From Cervus elaphus (taxonomy: Eukaryota > Chordata > Mammalia > Artiodactyla > Cervidae), in the NCBI RefSeq assembly GCF_910594005.1, contig NC_057835.1, forward strand, positions 43,982,001 through 44,046,000: a stretch of 64,000 nt of DNA, read 5' to 3'. The number at the start of each line of letters is the position of its first letter. The first letter of the stretch is position 1. Below are positions 23,810 through 36,267 of this stretch, piece after piece. The position numbers and the translations under genes are program-made. The notes under the pieces are model-generated. The model ran no database searches. It was not told the DNA's origin and saw nothing but the letters and a program-made list of their open reading frames with translations.

Positions 23810-23922
23810 GGAACCTGGATGTATTAGTACAAGAGGAAGACTAGAATCCTGGAAGAACTTCCTTTGTGACCAGCTCCAGGCATGATTGGGCTTTGTTCTG
23901 CCACTGAATCACAAAAACTGTG

Positions 23923-23982
23923 ATTCCCACTTAAGAAGTTAAGTGGGAATTTAGTCCCACTGTGATAGTCCCATTGACTATC
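23923..23982. other. Two adjacent perfect hairpins
   Basis: attcccacttaa (23923-23934) and ttaagtgggaat (23939-23950) form a perfect 12-bp stem with a GAAG loop. Thirteen bases later, gatagtc (23964-23970) and gactatc (23976-23982) form a 7-bp stem with a 5-base loop. No T-run, U-turn box or known RNA family is recognised. Confidence 0.7.
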
Positions 23983-24462
23983 TCCCAAATCTTATGTTTT
24001 CCAAATATTGTCAAAACCTGAAGCACAACTGAGGAACATCAAAATGAGTTTAATGAAACAGTTTTAAGTGGAACAGATTATTCAAAATCTAAGCCACTTC
24101 AACTTGCTTTATAGAGTATCTCTGTTTCTTAGGAACCTTAAAAAAAAAAATTCCCACCATAAACAACCACTATGATATTGATACTTCAAACCTTTTCAGT
24201 ATTTACTACTTTCTTCAGTCAAATACCAGAGCGTGACTGAATGCCACGTAACTACTTTGCTTTTCTTTCAAATATGACACAGCATAAGCCAAGAAAACAA
24301 GCCCACACAGCTCTCCACCTTATATATTTTGAAGATGCCTATGACTCCTTCTGTTGTTTTCTGTGTACATTCTAAGTCTGGACAATGAAGGACTGTCTCC
24401 ATCCCCAACTCCTATCCCACCAATTCGTTAAGACATCTTTAGGATTTGATGATGATAAAATT
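23983..24462. other. Unique sequence
   Basis: No gene or repeat recognised. Confidence 0.5.
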
Positions 24463-24479
24463 TAAGGCATCCCAATTTT

Positions 24480-25980
24480 TTTTTTTTAATTTTAATTTTT
24501 TTTTCCAGTGGGTTTTGTCATACATTGATATGAATCAGCCATGGATTTACATGTATTCCCAATCCCTATCCCCCCTCCCACCTCCCTCTCCACCCGATTC
24601 CTCTGGGTCTTCCCAGTGCACCAGGCCGGAGCACTTGTCTCATGCATCCCACCTGGGCTGGTGATCTGTTTCACCATAGATAGTATACATGCTGTTCTTT
24701 TGAAATATCCCACCCTCACATTCTCCCACAAAGTTCAAAAGTCTGTTCTGTATTTCTGTGTCTCTTTTTCTGTTTTGCATATAGGGTTATCGTTACCATC
24801 TTTCTAAATTCCATATATATGTGTTAGTATGCTGTAATGTTCTTTATCTTTCTGGCTTACTTCACTCTGTATAATGGGCTCCAGCTTCATCCATCTCATT
24901 AGGACTGGTTCAAATGAATTCTTTTTAATGGCTGAGTAATATTCCATGGTGTATATGTACCACAGCTTCCTTATCCATTCATCTGTTGATGGGCATCTAG
25001 GTTGCTTCCATGTCCTGGCTATTATAAACAGTGCTGCGATGAACATTGGGGTGCACATGTCTCTTTCAGATCTGGTTTCCTCAGTGTGTATGCCCAGAAG
25101 TGGGATTGCTGGGTCATATGGCAGTTCTATTTCCAGTTTTTTAAGAAATCTCCACACTGTTTTCCATAGCGGCTGTACTAGTTTGCATTCCCACCAACAG
25201 TGTAAGAGGGTTCCCTTTTCTCCACAGCCTCTCCAGCATTTATTGCTTGTAGACTTTTGGATAGCAGCCATCCTGACTGGAGAGTAATGGTACCTCATTG
25301 TGGTTTTGATTTGCATTTCTCTAATAATGAGTGATGTTGAGCATCTTTTCATGTGTTTGTTAGCCATCTGTATGTCTTCTTTGGAGAAATGTCTGTTTAG
25401 TTCTTTGGCCCATTTTTTGATTGGGTCATTTATTTTTCTGGAATTGAGCTGCAGGAGTTGCTTGTATATTTTTGAGATTAATCCTTTGTCTGTTGCTTCA
25501 TTTGCTATTATTTTCTCCCAATCTGAGGGCTGTCTTTTCACCTTGCTTATAGTTTCCTTTGTAGTGCAAAAGCTTTTAAGTTTCATTAGGTCCCATTTGT
25601 TTAGTTTTGCTTTTTTTTTTTTTTTTTTTAGTTTTGCTTTTATTTCCAATATTCTGGGAGGTGGGTCATAGAGGATCTTGCTGTGATTTATGTCGGAGAG
25701 TGTTTTGCCTATGTTCTCCTCTAGGAGTTTTATAGTTTCTGGTCTTACATTTAGATCTTTAATCCATTTTGAGTTTATTTTTGTGTATGGTGTTAGAAAG
25801 TGTTCTAGTTTCATTCTTTTACAAGTGGTTGACCAGTTTTCCCAGCATCACTTGTTAAAGAGGTTGTCTTTTTTCCGTTGTATATCCTTGCCTCCTTTGT
25901 CAAAGATAAGGTGTCCATAGGTTCGTGGATTTATCTCTGGGCTTTCTATTCTGTTCCATTGATCTATATTTCTGTCTTTG
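24480..25980 (-). mobile_element. Young ruminant L1, 1.5 kb, 5'-truncated, 17-bp target-site duplication
   Basis: Reading on the minus strand, the element holds the C-terminal third of ORF2, a complete 3' UTR and an A-rich tail (T-rich at 24478-24505). A perfect 17-bp duplication, taaggcatcccaatttt, lies at 24463-24479 and 25981-25997. Its 3' UTR is the same as at 5882 (+), 31984 (-) and 55593 (-). Truncation is in ORF2 after the text 'tatatttctgtctttg'. Confidence 0.95.
24804..25814 (-). pseudogene. L1 ORF2 C-terminal fragment, open for 336 codons
   Basis: This is the C-terminal part of the L1 ORF2 protein, downstream of the reverse-transcriptase core, ending at the natural ORF2 stop (last residues THIYGI). 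It keeps the cysteine motif CX3CX7HX4C at residues C193, C197, H205 and C210 of the frame, thought to help RNA binding. The first Met is internal to ORF2, so this is not a gene start. A lysine-rich insertion (about residues 61-72) matches a T-run flanked by two copies of 'agttttgctttt' at about 25594-25640, an in-frame slippage or duplication. Endonuclease and RT domains are absent. The long open frame suggests a recent insertion. Confidence 0.9.
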
Positions 25981-25997
25981 TAAGGCATCCCAATTTT

Positions 25998-26399
25998 AAT
26001 CAATGTTTTTCTTAAATCTCACAACTAAGAACCTCATGTGTTAAACACCATTTCACATTAGACATGTGTTAGCCCCTAAACTGGTCCTGAAAACTGAATT
26101 ACAATATTTGCTCCGACAACACATCCAGATTAAATTTCCACTGACAATAGCTAACATGTTACCGCTCTTGAAGCTTCTTCATTGCCTACATTTCCATCTA
26201 AACTTTTGTTGCCAGTGGAGTAAAAATGCCTACCAAGTCCACTTTTACCTAACCCCATAACTTTCAGTAAATACAGTTTATGCATTTTTGTTATGTTTGT
26301 CAATGTGAATCTTCTGCTCACCGCCTTTTTTTTTTTTTTTTCATTTAAAGAAGAGATAGCAGATGTTTTAAAGTAAAATTTTGGCTAAGCAGTAGCTTT
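25998..26399. other. Unique sequence
   Basis: No gene recognised. A T run lies at about 26325-26341. Confidence 0.5.
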
Positions 26400-27000
26400 T
26401 CAGGTGTAAACAAATTGTTTCTTTCACAGGCATTGTACACTAGGGTAAATTCTGCTGCATTTGAAAACCTGTCAGCTTTATTTTGTACTGGGATTCAGAA
26501 TCCCCTTTTTGACCAATATTATATAAAGTTCCTCTGGGAAGATAATGTGCGTGATTGCAGGCTTGCCTTGTTAAAATCCATAGCTCTTTATGCAGTCGTG
26601 TTTTCACCTATGAATTATGCATGAAAGCGGATCTCATTACATTTCATTTTCTTTACAGCGGCGTCCTCGCTTCTAGACGGACCCGGGTTCCCATCACCCT
26701 CGCTCCCCTCACCCTGCAGCTCGGCTCCCATCTTGACGCCTTCATAGCATTTTAGACAAAATGGGCGTGTTTAACTTGTCACCTCCTGCCTGGTATAAAT
26801 TATTCACTGGAGCTCTGCACAGAGTTGTGAGATAACCAGCCTGGACTCGGGGAAACTTCACAGGCTGTGTGTGGGAATCCGACAGAAAACCCAGACGGCC
26901 CTTCTCTCCCGGTTGCCCAAGGCAGAGGAGAAACACTGCCTTGACTCCAAAAAGCAGCCTCCTTTTAAAGCTGAAAAATTCCTCCGCTCTCTTTCATAAA
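26400..27000. promoter_or_regulatory. CpG-bearing islet with a TATA box, possible promoter or conserved element
   Basis: Repeat-free and clearly richer in GC and CpG than its neighbours: about nine CpGs fall between 26658 and 26770. TATAAAT at 26794-26800 has a plausible start about 30 bases downstream (26824-26830). A pyrimidine tract ending tttctttacag at 26658 could be a splice acceptor. No coding frame with recognisable protein follows, so the role is inferred only from composition and motifs. Confidence 0.3.
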
Positions 27001-29965
27001 ATAGAAATTAGCTATAAACGTTGGTCAGTGAGATGGGTGTATTTCAGTGTTTCTGTGTTTTTCTCAGAACTAAAGGTCAAGGAACAAAGCCCTGTGGTTT
27101 CGTCTTTTTTTTTTTTTTTAAATGAAGCCATTGGTCTTCCATACCTGACAAGATGAATTAAATGTGGAGAAAAGATCACAGAATTTAATCAGCACAGTCA
27201 TTCAGTGTATGTGGTCAGGAACAATCACTCAAAGAAGCATACGGAAAACTAGGCTAGTATGTTTGTGTGTGTGTGTTTGTATTATGAAGATTTTTAACTA
27301 AGCCTCTCTCTCTTGATTCCAAACGCTTCTTTATAAGAAACTCCACTTAGAGAAAAAGATTGATTTTGCCTATGTCAAATTACACCATTCACTATACCAG
27401 TGCCATATTATGAAAAGGGGTCACATAACAACAGCGAAAGAAATAACCCCAGAAGAATCAAAGTTCATATAAAAAATGTGATGAACAAATTAGCTTCGTA
27501 TTTTTCCTATCCAATTAAATATTTTCTTGGAATCAATGAGAATTATGCAGATAACCAAGGGCAACTTTCTCTGGGTCTAGAAAGGTGAAAGGCATATTGA
27601 AGTTTATTTCTGGAATAAGAAGACTTGCTCAACTTTAATTTTTTCTTGCAAGAATATCGTCATAGTGACAAGACCTTTCATACCCTGTCATATATTCTTT
27701 CTGACTAAGAATTGAAACCTTCTTAAAGTGAAACCCAATGAAATGACTCCTAAGCTTGTTTCTCTGGGAGTAATAGCAGTAACACTTATGGTTCTGACAA
27801 TACACTTTTAAAATATATCTTTTAAATGTGGAATTTTCTGATATGTGAGTTCATTATCAAAGTTTTATACTTTGTAAAGTAGACATTTTGCTCTAATTTC
27901 TATTTTTTTCTGAATAATTATGGTTGTAATACATTTTCTAAATACATATGTATATATATAAATATACATATAATGCATATTTCTATAGCTTTTGTGTGTG
28001 TATAACACGCACAAACACACATATAGCAACAGCCTTATACTCAGTACTCATGTTGCTGAGAGATAGTGATATGACTCATAAAGAATATGAATAATACATC
28101 AAAAAAAATTCTTTGGTCCAATTACATTGTCAATTGTTAAGCTACAGGAAGCTGTGAGTTTTTCAATGGGTTCCTTTTTATCCCCTCCTGACTTGAGGGA
28201 ATCTTCCTTGTGATCATGGGATAGTAATATGGAATAATACTTTTACACTCTCAAAGTAGTATTTATTTAAACAAACACATGCTTTTGTGATAAGTATAGC
28301 ATTTCTTCCTAACTTAATGCAATCTGTACTTGTGGTGGCCTTGCAGTCCTAACTTAGAGATCTAATGGGTCTGAACCTCAGTCTGTTTTTATATAAACAC
28401 GAAGAAAGGAACTGACATTTGCAACAGATTGCAGTTTTCTTTGAAAACTTATCATTTGGCATAATGATTGACGTTAAAAGAATGCCATTTAACTCTTGGC
28501 TGAATGAATGATCTATTATAATTATAGATGGCTCTATAAAATATTGGAAATACACAAAATATATGAACATTGTTCAATATCATATAGGTGAGTGTGAGTG
28601 GTTCAGATTCTGATTTATTATCAACAATTGTTCTGTTGTTTCCCAGCAACAACTATAGACTGAACTCCTGGGAAAGCACTTGTTATACCCAGTTTGACTT
28701 CCAGGAAACTTATTCAGTGAAATGATGTGAGTAACTAGGGCAAAAGATGTAATTATTGGTATGTAGTAATTTGATTGACCACTGGCACCAGAGTATTTGT
28801 ATTAAATATTTTCAACTGGAGCCTGGGTTTAAATTTCTTCCAGTTTGTCTGCACTCTTGCCCATTTTGAGTGTTATTAAAAACATTGAGGATAATTAAGT
28901 GGAAATAAAATTTTACCTAAAGATTGATGTCACATTTGCTTGTTTATGTTTTCTGTTGTGTAAATTGTTGGTTTACAGTCTTCAGTGTTTACAAGCGAGG
29001 TACTATTTCCTCTGGGGAGAAAGTATATCAGACCTGTGAGTAGGAAGCATGTAAGATTCACTGCTCTGTATGACTTTATGTTACTTATTCTCTGTTCCAT
29101 ACTCAGATCTCCTCCCTCTTTGCAAGGTGCAATAAACATGAAGGAAAGTTTGGGTAGAGAGGGCTGTTTTTCACTCTTTCACCCTCATGTATTCATTGAC
29201 AGAAAATCTCCAGCAATATATCTACCTAGGAAGGAGTGTTACAGATTTTGCTGTATTATTACCTACTGATAATTTTATATTATAACAGTGACTTAAAGAA
29301 GTTGAAAAAGAATAGGCATTTTGCATCTACCAATCATGAACACAGTGACATACATTACTGAGTCCACAGGCATTTCATCACTGTAAAAGAAAATCCCCTC
29401 AAATCATTTCAAGGATATTTCAGATTTGTGTGTGTTGAATTTTACCTTGTAACTAAAATAGTTTTATTTTCCCTTTTTCACTGTAGTCTTTAATATCTGC
29501 CTTCTGTCCCAAATAAGCAATTTCTATTCTTGATTCAATAATATATATATTCAGAAATTTAAGCTGCAAGAAAAAAAATTTTAAAAAAGCATTCTATCTA
29601 ATATTTTGTCTAGAAGTAGAAATGATTAATTAAAGGAATGATTTATCAATTACAGGGCAAAGTACAATAATAAGGCCAAGGAAAAACATACATTGCATAC
29701 AACGAATGCTTTTGTTTGGGTAAAATATGAGATGTAATGAGATGGTACTCTTATCTTGATTAATTCCAAACTGCCTATCTCACTTATTCTAGTGCCTCAC
29801 CCTCTCTTCTAATCACATTGACACAAGAACTTTTTTGTCCTCACCAAATGGATTATTTGCAATAGCAATATTAATATACTTGAACTGAATTGAATCAAGT
29901 TGCTTTAAAAAATAAAATATAGTAGTGGGGTCAGAGTACATATTATTTCAAGAAAGCATTGTATA
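27001..29965. other. Unique sequence, no gene recognised
   Basis: AT-rich, repeat-poor. A T run at 27106-27119, a short GT tract near 27263 and an AT-rich alternating stretch at about 27945-28025 are present. No exon, RNA or mobile element could be supported. Confidence 0.5.
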
Positions 29966-29967
29966 TA

Positions 29968-30165
29968 AGGACTTCCCTGTAGCTCAAACAGGAAAGAATA
30001 TGCTTGCAATGCAGGAGACCAGGGTTCGATCTCTGGGTCAGGAAGATCCTCAGGAGAAAGGAATGGCAATCCACTCCAGTATTCTTGCCTGGAAAATCGC
30101 ATGGACAGAGGCCCCTGGTGGGCTACAGTCCGTGGGGTCACAAAGAGTTGAACACAACTGAGTGA

Positions 30166-30199
<34 letters not shown>
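29968..30199 (+). mobile_element. Bov-tA-type SINE with (CA)n tail
   Basis: Sense SINE ('acttccctgtagctcaaac', B-box-like 'ggttcgatctctgg', 'ttgaacacaactgagtgac') ending in about 13 CA units at 30173-30198, a common microsatellite seed position for BovA tails. Confidence 0.87.
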
Positions 30200-30202
<3 letters not shown>

Positions 30203-31430
30203 CAATAATTTTAGATTATTTAACAGATAGTCAACTCAACCCTAGAGGAAAAGTTTCAAAGACATCCAAGAAGTTATGGGTGATGTTGAACATATACAGG
30301 CTCAAAAAAATATGCGGACTTGTAACTTGCCAGTTCTAGTGATTACAAAAGATTCAGTCAAAATGATATTTTGTTATAGCAAGAGATAATTTCTATCAAA
30401 TATTAGGATGTATTTCTTCCCTTCCCTGAAATCTGCCAGCATGTATTGCCTGAATCAATCATTTGAGAATAAATTGAATATCACTTTATGACATTGTTAT
30501 TGTTTTATTAAAATGTTATTTTACCTATTGTGTTTTAGTTTATCCTTTGATTCTGAGCTTGAGACCAAATGCTAATTATTTTATTCTTCACAATATATAA
30601 CTCAATTTATTTCACATATTTGCCTTTGAGGAAATATACTTTCTTTTTTATTGATTTGATCTTTACACCTGGTGTCTTGAAAAATTAGAAAAGTAAGGGT
30701 AGATTTGAATGATCTAAGGCTGTCATGCTCAGAATCAGAAGAATGGACCACATGATCTCTTTGATGACCCAAGTGTTGTTTATAATATATAAGGTATGAT
30801 TACCAGCCCCTGTAATAGCCTCTAAAAGAATAAAAATTGAGGGTTAAAAGTGTAATGAAATGCAAATGAAACTGTCCTGGAAACAGAACTGCATATTTTA
30901 TTTGTTTCTTACAGAATCTAAGACATAGAGAGTGTTAATATTAAATACTATCAACAGTATTCTATTTCTAAAATAATGGCAGAAATAATTCATAGTCGAA
31001 TTGCAGTTACTAAAGTAAATGATACCAAATATTACCAAATGTGGTTGCATCAATTCTATAATAAGAAGAATTCTAAATATCTCATGTTGTCTTTCCATTT
31101 GCTATAGTTCCTATCTGTCAAAACACTGAATAAAGTTTAAGATTATAGTTAACTTCACATATTTTCTGCATACTTAATTTAAAATTAAATATAATTAAGG
31201 TTCAAGATTTAAACTGAACACTCTTACCTGAGAAAACTCTCTCCTTCTCTCTCTTTCTCTCCTGTCCTCCGAAAGATTTTTCCCATTTATTGAGGAGAAG
31301 CATACATTAAAAACCTATGACTTATGAAGTCCTTTTGACATTTAGTCCATTTCAGGTAGATGCTGCTTTAAACAGCTTTTCAAAACAATACATATTTTGG
31401 GATGTGCTTAATTAAATAAAACACAGAATA
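30200..31430. other. Unique AT-rich sequence
   Basis: No gene or assignable repeat seen. Confidence 0.5.
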
Positions 31431-31439
31431 GTGCAGTTT

Positions 31440-31730
31440 AAATATCCTGGACTTAAGGAGCCCTAGTTTTGTTATCCATTCATTCTCTATGGAACCTTGA
31501 ACAAGTCACTTAACCTATTTGAGTTGCAATTTTCTCAACCGTAAGTGAAATCACTGGATTAGAACAACTTTAAGGCATTTTTCCCAATGCTAATATGTAT
31601 AATTGTGTAAGTTCCATAATAACTTTCAACTCCAGTTTCCTCATTTAAGTGATGTACTTTAGCATCTTTGTGTTCTTCAGGATTGTTTTGAGAATCAGAG
31701 TAGTTAAATTACATAACTTTTTGGAAGCCA
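31440..31730 (+). repeat. MIR-family SINE remnants
   Basis: 'accttgaacaagtcacttaa' followed by a 'caattttctcaac' stretch is the MIR core. A second stretch, 'ccagtttcctcatttaagtg' to 'caggattgttttgagaatc', fits the MIR 3' part. These may be one diverged copy or two. Confidence 0.65.
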
Positions 31731-31983
31731 CACATTATCATTGAAAAATATTTTTATTATCATCAGTCATAGCAGCATTAACAATTTTAGGAGGATACAA
31801 CATCATCTTCAAAATAAAGAGGACATGACTGAATTAATTTAGCATGCATGCATAGAGGAAGTCAGAAGAGCAGTAACACATTTGTGTGAACTGTTTCTTT
31901 TAAAAATCCTTTTGGGCAAGGGAGAAGCAACAAGTGACATACAAAGGAAACCCCATCCCCTTTTTGTTTTTTCCCTTACTCTT

Positions 31984-32948
31984 TTTTTTTTTTTTTTTTA
32001 ATTTTTTTATTAGTTGGAGGCTAATTACTTCACAACATTTCAGTGGGTTTTGTCATACATTGATATGAATCAGCCATAGATTTACACTTATTCCCCATCC
32101 CGATCCCCCCTCCCATCTCCCTCTCCACCCGATTCCTCTGGGTCTTCCCAGTGCACCAGGCCCAAGCACTTGTCTCATGCATCCCACCTGGGCTGGTGAT
32201 CTGTTTCACCATAGATAGTATACATGCTGTTCTTTTGAAACATCCCACCCTCACCTTCTCCCACAGAGTTCAAAAGTCTGTTCTGTATTTCTGTGTCTCT
32301 TTTTCTGTTTTGCATATAGGGTTATCGTTACCATCTTTCTAAATTCCATATATATGTGTTAGTATGCTGTAATGTTCTTTATCTTTCTGGCTTACTTCAC
32401 TCTGTATAAGGGGCTCCAGTTTCATCCATCTCATTAGGACTGGTTCAAATGAATTCTTTTTGACGGCTGAGTAAAATTCCATGGTGTATATGTACCACAG
32501 CTTCCTTATCCATTCATCTGCTGATGGGCATCTAGGTTGCTTCCATATCCTGGCTATTATAAACAGTGCTGCAATGAACATTGGGGTGCATGTGTCTCTT
32601 TCAGATCTGGTTTCCTCAGTGTGTATGCCCAGAAGTGGGATTGCTGGGTCATATGGCAGTTCTATTTCCAGTTTTTTAAGGAATCTCCACACTGTTTTCC
32701 ATAGCGGCTGTACTAGTTTGCATTCCCACCAACAGTGTAAGAGGGTTCCCTTTTCTCCACAGCCTCTCCAGCATTTATTGCTTGTATACTTTTGGATAGC
32801 AGCCATCCTGACTGGTGTGTAATGGTACCTCATTGTGGTTTTGATTTGCATTTCTCTAATAATGAGTGATGTTGAGCACCTTTTCATGTGTTTGTTAGCC
32901 ATCTGTATGTCTTCTTTGGAGAAATGTCTGTTTAGTTCTTTGGCCCAC
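31984..32948 (-). mobile_element. Young ruminant L1, 5'-truncated, with target-site duplication
   Basis: An antisense copy of the same subfamily as 24480-25980, about 965 bp, with a T-rich tail start (31982-32000). A 14-bp duplication, tttcccttactctt, lies at about 31970-31983 and 32949-32962, both copies lying in the host L1. Confidence 0.92.
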
Positions 32949-33079
32949 TTTCCCTTACTCTTAAGAGCTGATCTTTCAGCAGAAACTCTGCAGGCCAGAA
33001 GGGAATGGCAGGATATGTTTAAAGTACTGAAAGGGAAAAAATCTACAACCAAGATTACTGTACCTAGCAAGGGTCTCAT
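32339..33079 (-). pseudogene. Chimeric 246-codon frame: L1 ORF2 C-terminus fused to antisense host L1
   Basis: Residues from about 44 onward are the L1 ORF2 C-terminal region with the CX3CX7HX4C motif (C103, C107, H115, C120) and the natural stop. Residues 1 to about 43 are read from the antisense strand of the older L1 beyond the insertion end, so the start Met is accidental. There is no evidence of expression. It shows how a nested insertion can lengthen an open frame. Confidence 0.85.
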
Positions 33080-33400
33080 TGAAAATTGATGGAGAAATAA
33101 GAAGCTTTTCAGACAAGCAAAAGTTAAGAGAATTCAGTACCACCAAACCAGCTGTACAATAAATGTAAAATGGACTTATATAGTCAAGAAATATGAGAGA
33201 AGAAAAAAGATCTACAAAATCAACCCCAAACAATTAGAAAATGGCATTAAGAATGTATATATCAATAATTGCTTAAAAGTAAATGGATTAAATGCTCCAA
33301 CCAAAAGACCCCGACTGGCTGAAGGATACAAAAACAAGATGCATATATATACTGTCTACAAGAAACCCACTTCAGATATCAAGACACATATAGACTGAAA

Positions 33401-33977
33401 GTGAGAGGATGGAAATATATGCTCCATGCAAATGGGAAGCAAAAGAAAGCCAGAGTAGCAATCCTCATATCAGACAATATAGGCCTTAAAATAAAGAAGA
33501 TTATAAGAGATAAGGAAAGACACTATATAATGATCAAGGCATCAATCCAAGAGGAAGAAATCGCAATTGTAAATATCTATGCACCCAACATAGGTGCACC
33601 GCAATACATAAGACAAACACTAACAGATATAAAAGGGGAAATTGACAGCAACACAATAACAATAGGAGACTTTAACACCCCACTCACACCAATGGACAGA
33701 TCATCAACACAGAAAATTAATAAGGAAACACATCTTAAATGATATATTAGATGAGATGGACCTCATTGTTATCTTCAGGACATTTCATCCAAATGCAAAA
33801 GAATACACCTTCTTCTTAAGTGCACATGGAACATTCTCCAGGATAGACCACATCTTGGATCACAAATCAAATCTCAGTAAATTTAAGAAAATTGAAATTG
33901 TATCAAGCATCTTCTCTGACCACAACACCATGAGATTAGATATCAATTACAAGAAGGAAAAAAAAAAAAAGCTGTAA
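33401..33977 (+). pseudogene. L1 ORF2 endonuclease remnant
   Basis: Two frames, 33401-33742 and 33756-33977, hold the AP-like endonuclease that nicks target DNA. Visible motifs: VNIYAPN, the catalytic GDFN, then SRIDHIL and IFSDHN with the catalytic SDH. A stop after the THLK codons and a frameshift separate the two frames. The N-terminal part of the domain lies upstream of 33401 in broken frames. Confidence 0.82.
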
Positions 33978-34845
33978 GAAACATAAACACATGGAGATTA
34001 AACAACATGTTTCTAAATAACCAACAGGTTACTTAAGGCATCAAAAGGGAAATCAAAAAATTTCTAGAAACAAATGGCAATGAAAACATGACAACTCAAA
34101 ACCTATGGGATGCAGCAAAAGCAGTTTTAAGAGGGAAGTTTATAGCAATACAATTCTACCTCAAGAAATAAGAAAAACAACGGATAGACAACTTAACTTT
34201 ACACCTAAAGCAACTGGAAAAAGAAGAAGAAAATCTCAAAATTAGTAGAAGGAAAGAAAACATAAAGATCTGAGCAGAAGTAAACGAAGAAGAAATGAAA
34301 GAAACAATAGTAAAGATTAACAAAACTAAAAGCTTGTTCTTTGAGAAGATAAACAAAATTGACAAACTTTAGTGAGATTCATCAAGCAAAAAAGACAGAA
34401 GAATCAAATCAGCAAAATTAGAAATGAAAAGGAGAGGTTACAACAGACAATGCAGAAACACAAAGGATTATAAGAAACTATTATGAACAACTATATGGCA
34501 GTAAAATAGATAACCTGGAAGAAATGGACAAATTCTTAGAAAAGTTCAATCTTTCAGACTGAACCAAGAAGAAATAGAAATTATGAACAGCCCAATTACA
34601 AGCACTGAAATTGAAGCTGTGATCAAAAATCTCCCAAAAAACAGAAGCCAAGGACCAGACGGCTTCACAGGAGAATTCTATCACACATTTAGAGAAGAGC
34701 TAAGGCCTATCCTTCTAAAGCTCTTTCAAAAAATTTCAGAGGAAAGAACACTTTCAAATTCATTCTACAAGGCCACCGTCACCCTGATACCAAAATCAGA
34801 CAAAGAAAACACAAAAAAAGAAAATTACAGGCCAATATCACTTAG

Positions 34846-35345
34846 ACAGCGTATTAAAAAGCAGAGACATTACTTTGTCAACAAAGGTCTGTCTTGTCAA
34901 GGCCATGGTTTTTCCAGTAGTCATGTATGGATGTGAGAGTTGGATTATAAATAAAGCTGAGCACCGAAGAATTGATGCTTTTGAACTGGGGTGTTGGGGA
35001 AGACTCTTGAGAGTCCCTTGGAATACAAGGAGATCCAACCAGACCATCCTAAAGCAGATCAGTCCTGGGTGTTCATTGGAAGGACTGATGTTGAAGCTGA
35101 AACTCCAGTACTTTGGCTACCTGATGCAAAGAGCTGACTCATTTGAAAAGACCCTGATGCTGGGAAAGATTGAAGGTAGGAGGAGAAGGGGACAACAGAG
35201 GATGAGATAATTGGATGGCATCACCAACTCAATGGACATAAGTTTGAGTAAGCTCCGGGAGTTGGTGATGGACAGCGAGGCCTGGCGTGCTGTGGTCCAT
35301 GGGGTCACAAAGAGTTGGATACAACTGAGCAACTGAACTGAGCCG
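34846..35345 (+). mobile_element. BovB LINE 3' end inserted in L1
   Basis: Sense BovB from 'cgtattaaaaagcagagaca' to the 3' terminus 'gaactgagccgaactgaa', about 500 bp. The host L1 reads through: 'ccaatatcact' before and 'cactgatgaacac' after, leaving a minimal duplication of about 4 bp (cact). Part of the BovB C-terminal coding frame (34875-35210) is open but is only a fragment. Confidence 0.9.
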
Positions 35346-35357
35346 AACTGAACACTG

Positions 35358-36267
35358 ATGAACACAGATGCAAAAATCCTCAACAAAATTTTAGCAAACA
35401 GAATTTTGCAACACATCAAAAAGCTCATACACCATGATCAAGTTGGGTTTATTAAAGGAATTCATGGATTATTCAATATACAGAAATCAATCATTGTGAT
35501 ACACCACATTAACAAATTGAAAGGTAAAAACTATATGATTGCCTCAAGAGATGCAAAAAAAGCCTTTAGCAAAATTCAACACGTATTTATGATTAAAACT
35601 CTTCAAAAAATGGGCATAAAAGGAACCTAACTCAACATAGTAAAGGCCATATATGATAAGCCCACAGCAAACATTATTCTCAATCGTGAAAAACTGAAAG
35701 CATTCCTCCTAAGATCAGGAACAAGACAAGGGTGTCCACTTTCACCGCTATCATTCAACATAGTTCTGGAAGTCCTAACTATAGTAATCAGAGAAGAAAA
35801 AGAAAGAAAAGGAATCCAGGTTGGAAAAGAAGAAGTAAAACTCTCACTATTTGCAGATGACAAGATACTGTACATAGAAAACCCTAAAGATAGTATCAGA
35901 AAATTACTAGAGTTAATAAGTGGATTTAGCAAAGTTGCAGGATACAAAATCAACACAGAAATCACTTGCATTTCTATATACTAACAATGAAAAATCAGAA
36001 AAAGCAATTAAGGAATCAATCCCCTTCACCATTGCAACAAAAAGAATTAAATATTTAGGAATAAACTTACTTAAGGAGACAAAAGAACTGTACACAGAAA
36101 ATTATAAGACATTAATGAAAGAAATCAAAGATGACATAAGCAGATGGAGAGATATTTCATGTTCCTGGGTAGTAAGAATCAATATTGTGAAAATGAATAT
36201 ACTACCAAATGCAATCTACAAATTTAATGAAATCCCTATCAAATTACCAGTGGCATTTTTCACATAA
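35358..36267 (+). pseudogene. L1 ORF2 reverse-transcriptase remnant
   Basis: Broken frames continue the host L1 RT after the BovB insertion: HDQVGFIKGIHG, then the catalytic SLFADDKILY near 35840-35870, and further thumb-region sequence to 36267. The metal-binding aspartates survive, but stops between 35630 and 35920 and the BovB insertion upstream abolish the protein. Confidence 0.82.

Noticed and set aside
24480..25980. L1 ORF2 frame considered as a working gene
   Set aside because: The copy lacks endonuclease and reverse-transcriptase domains and has no promoter; it is a 5'-truncated insertion.
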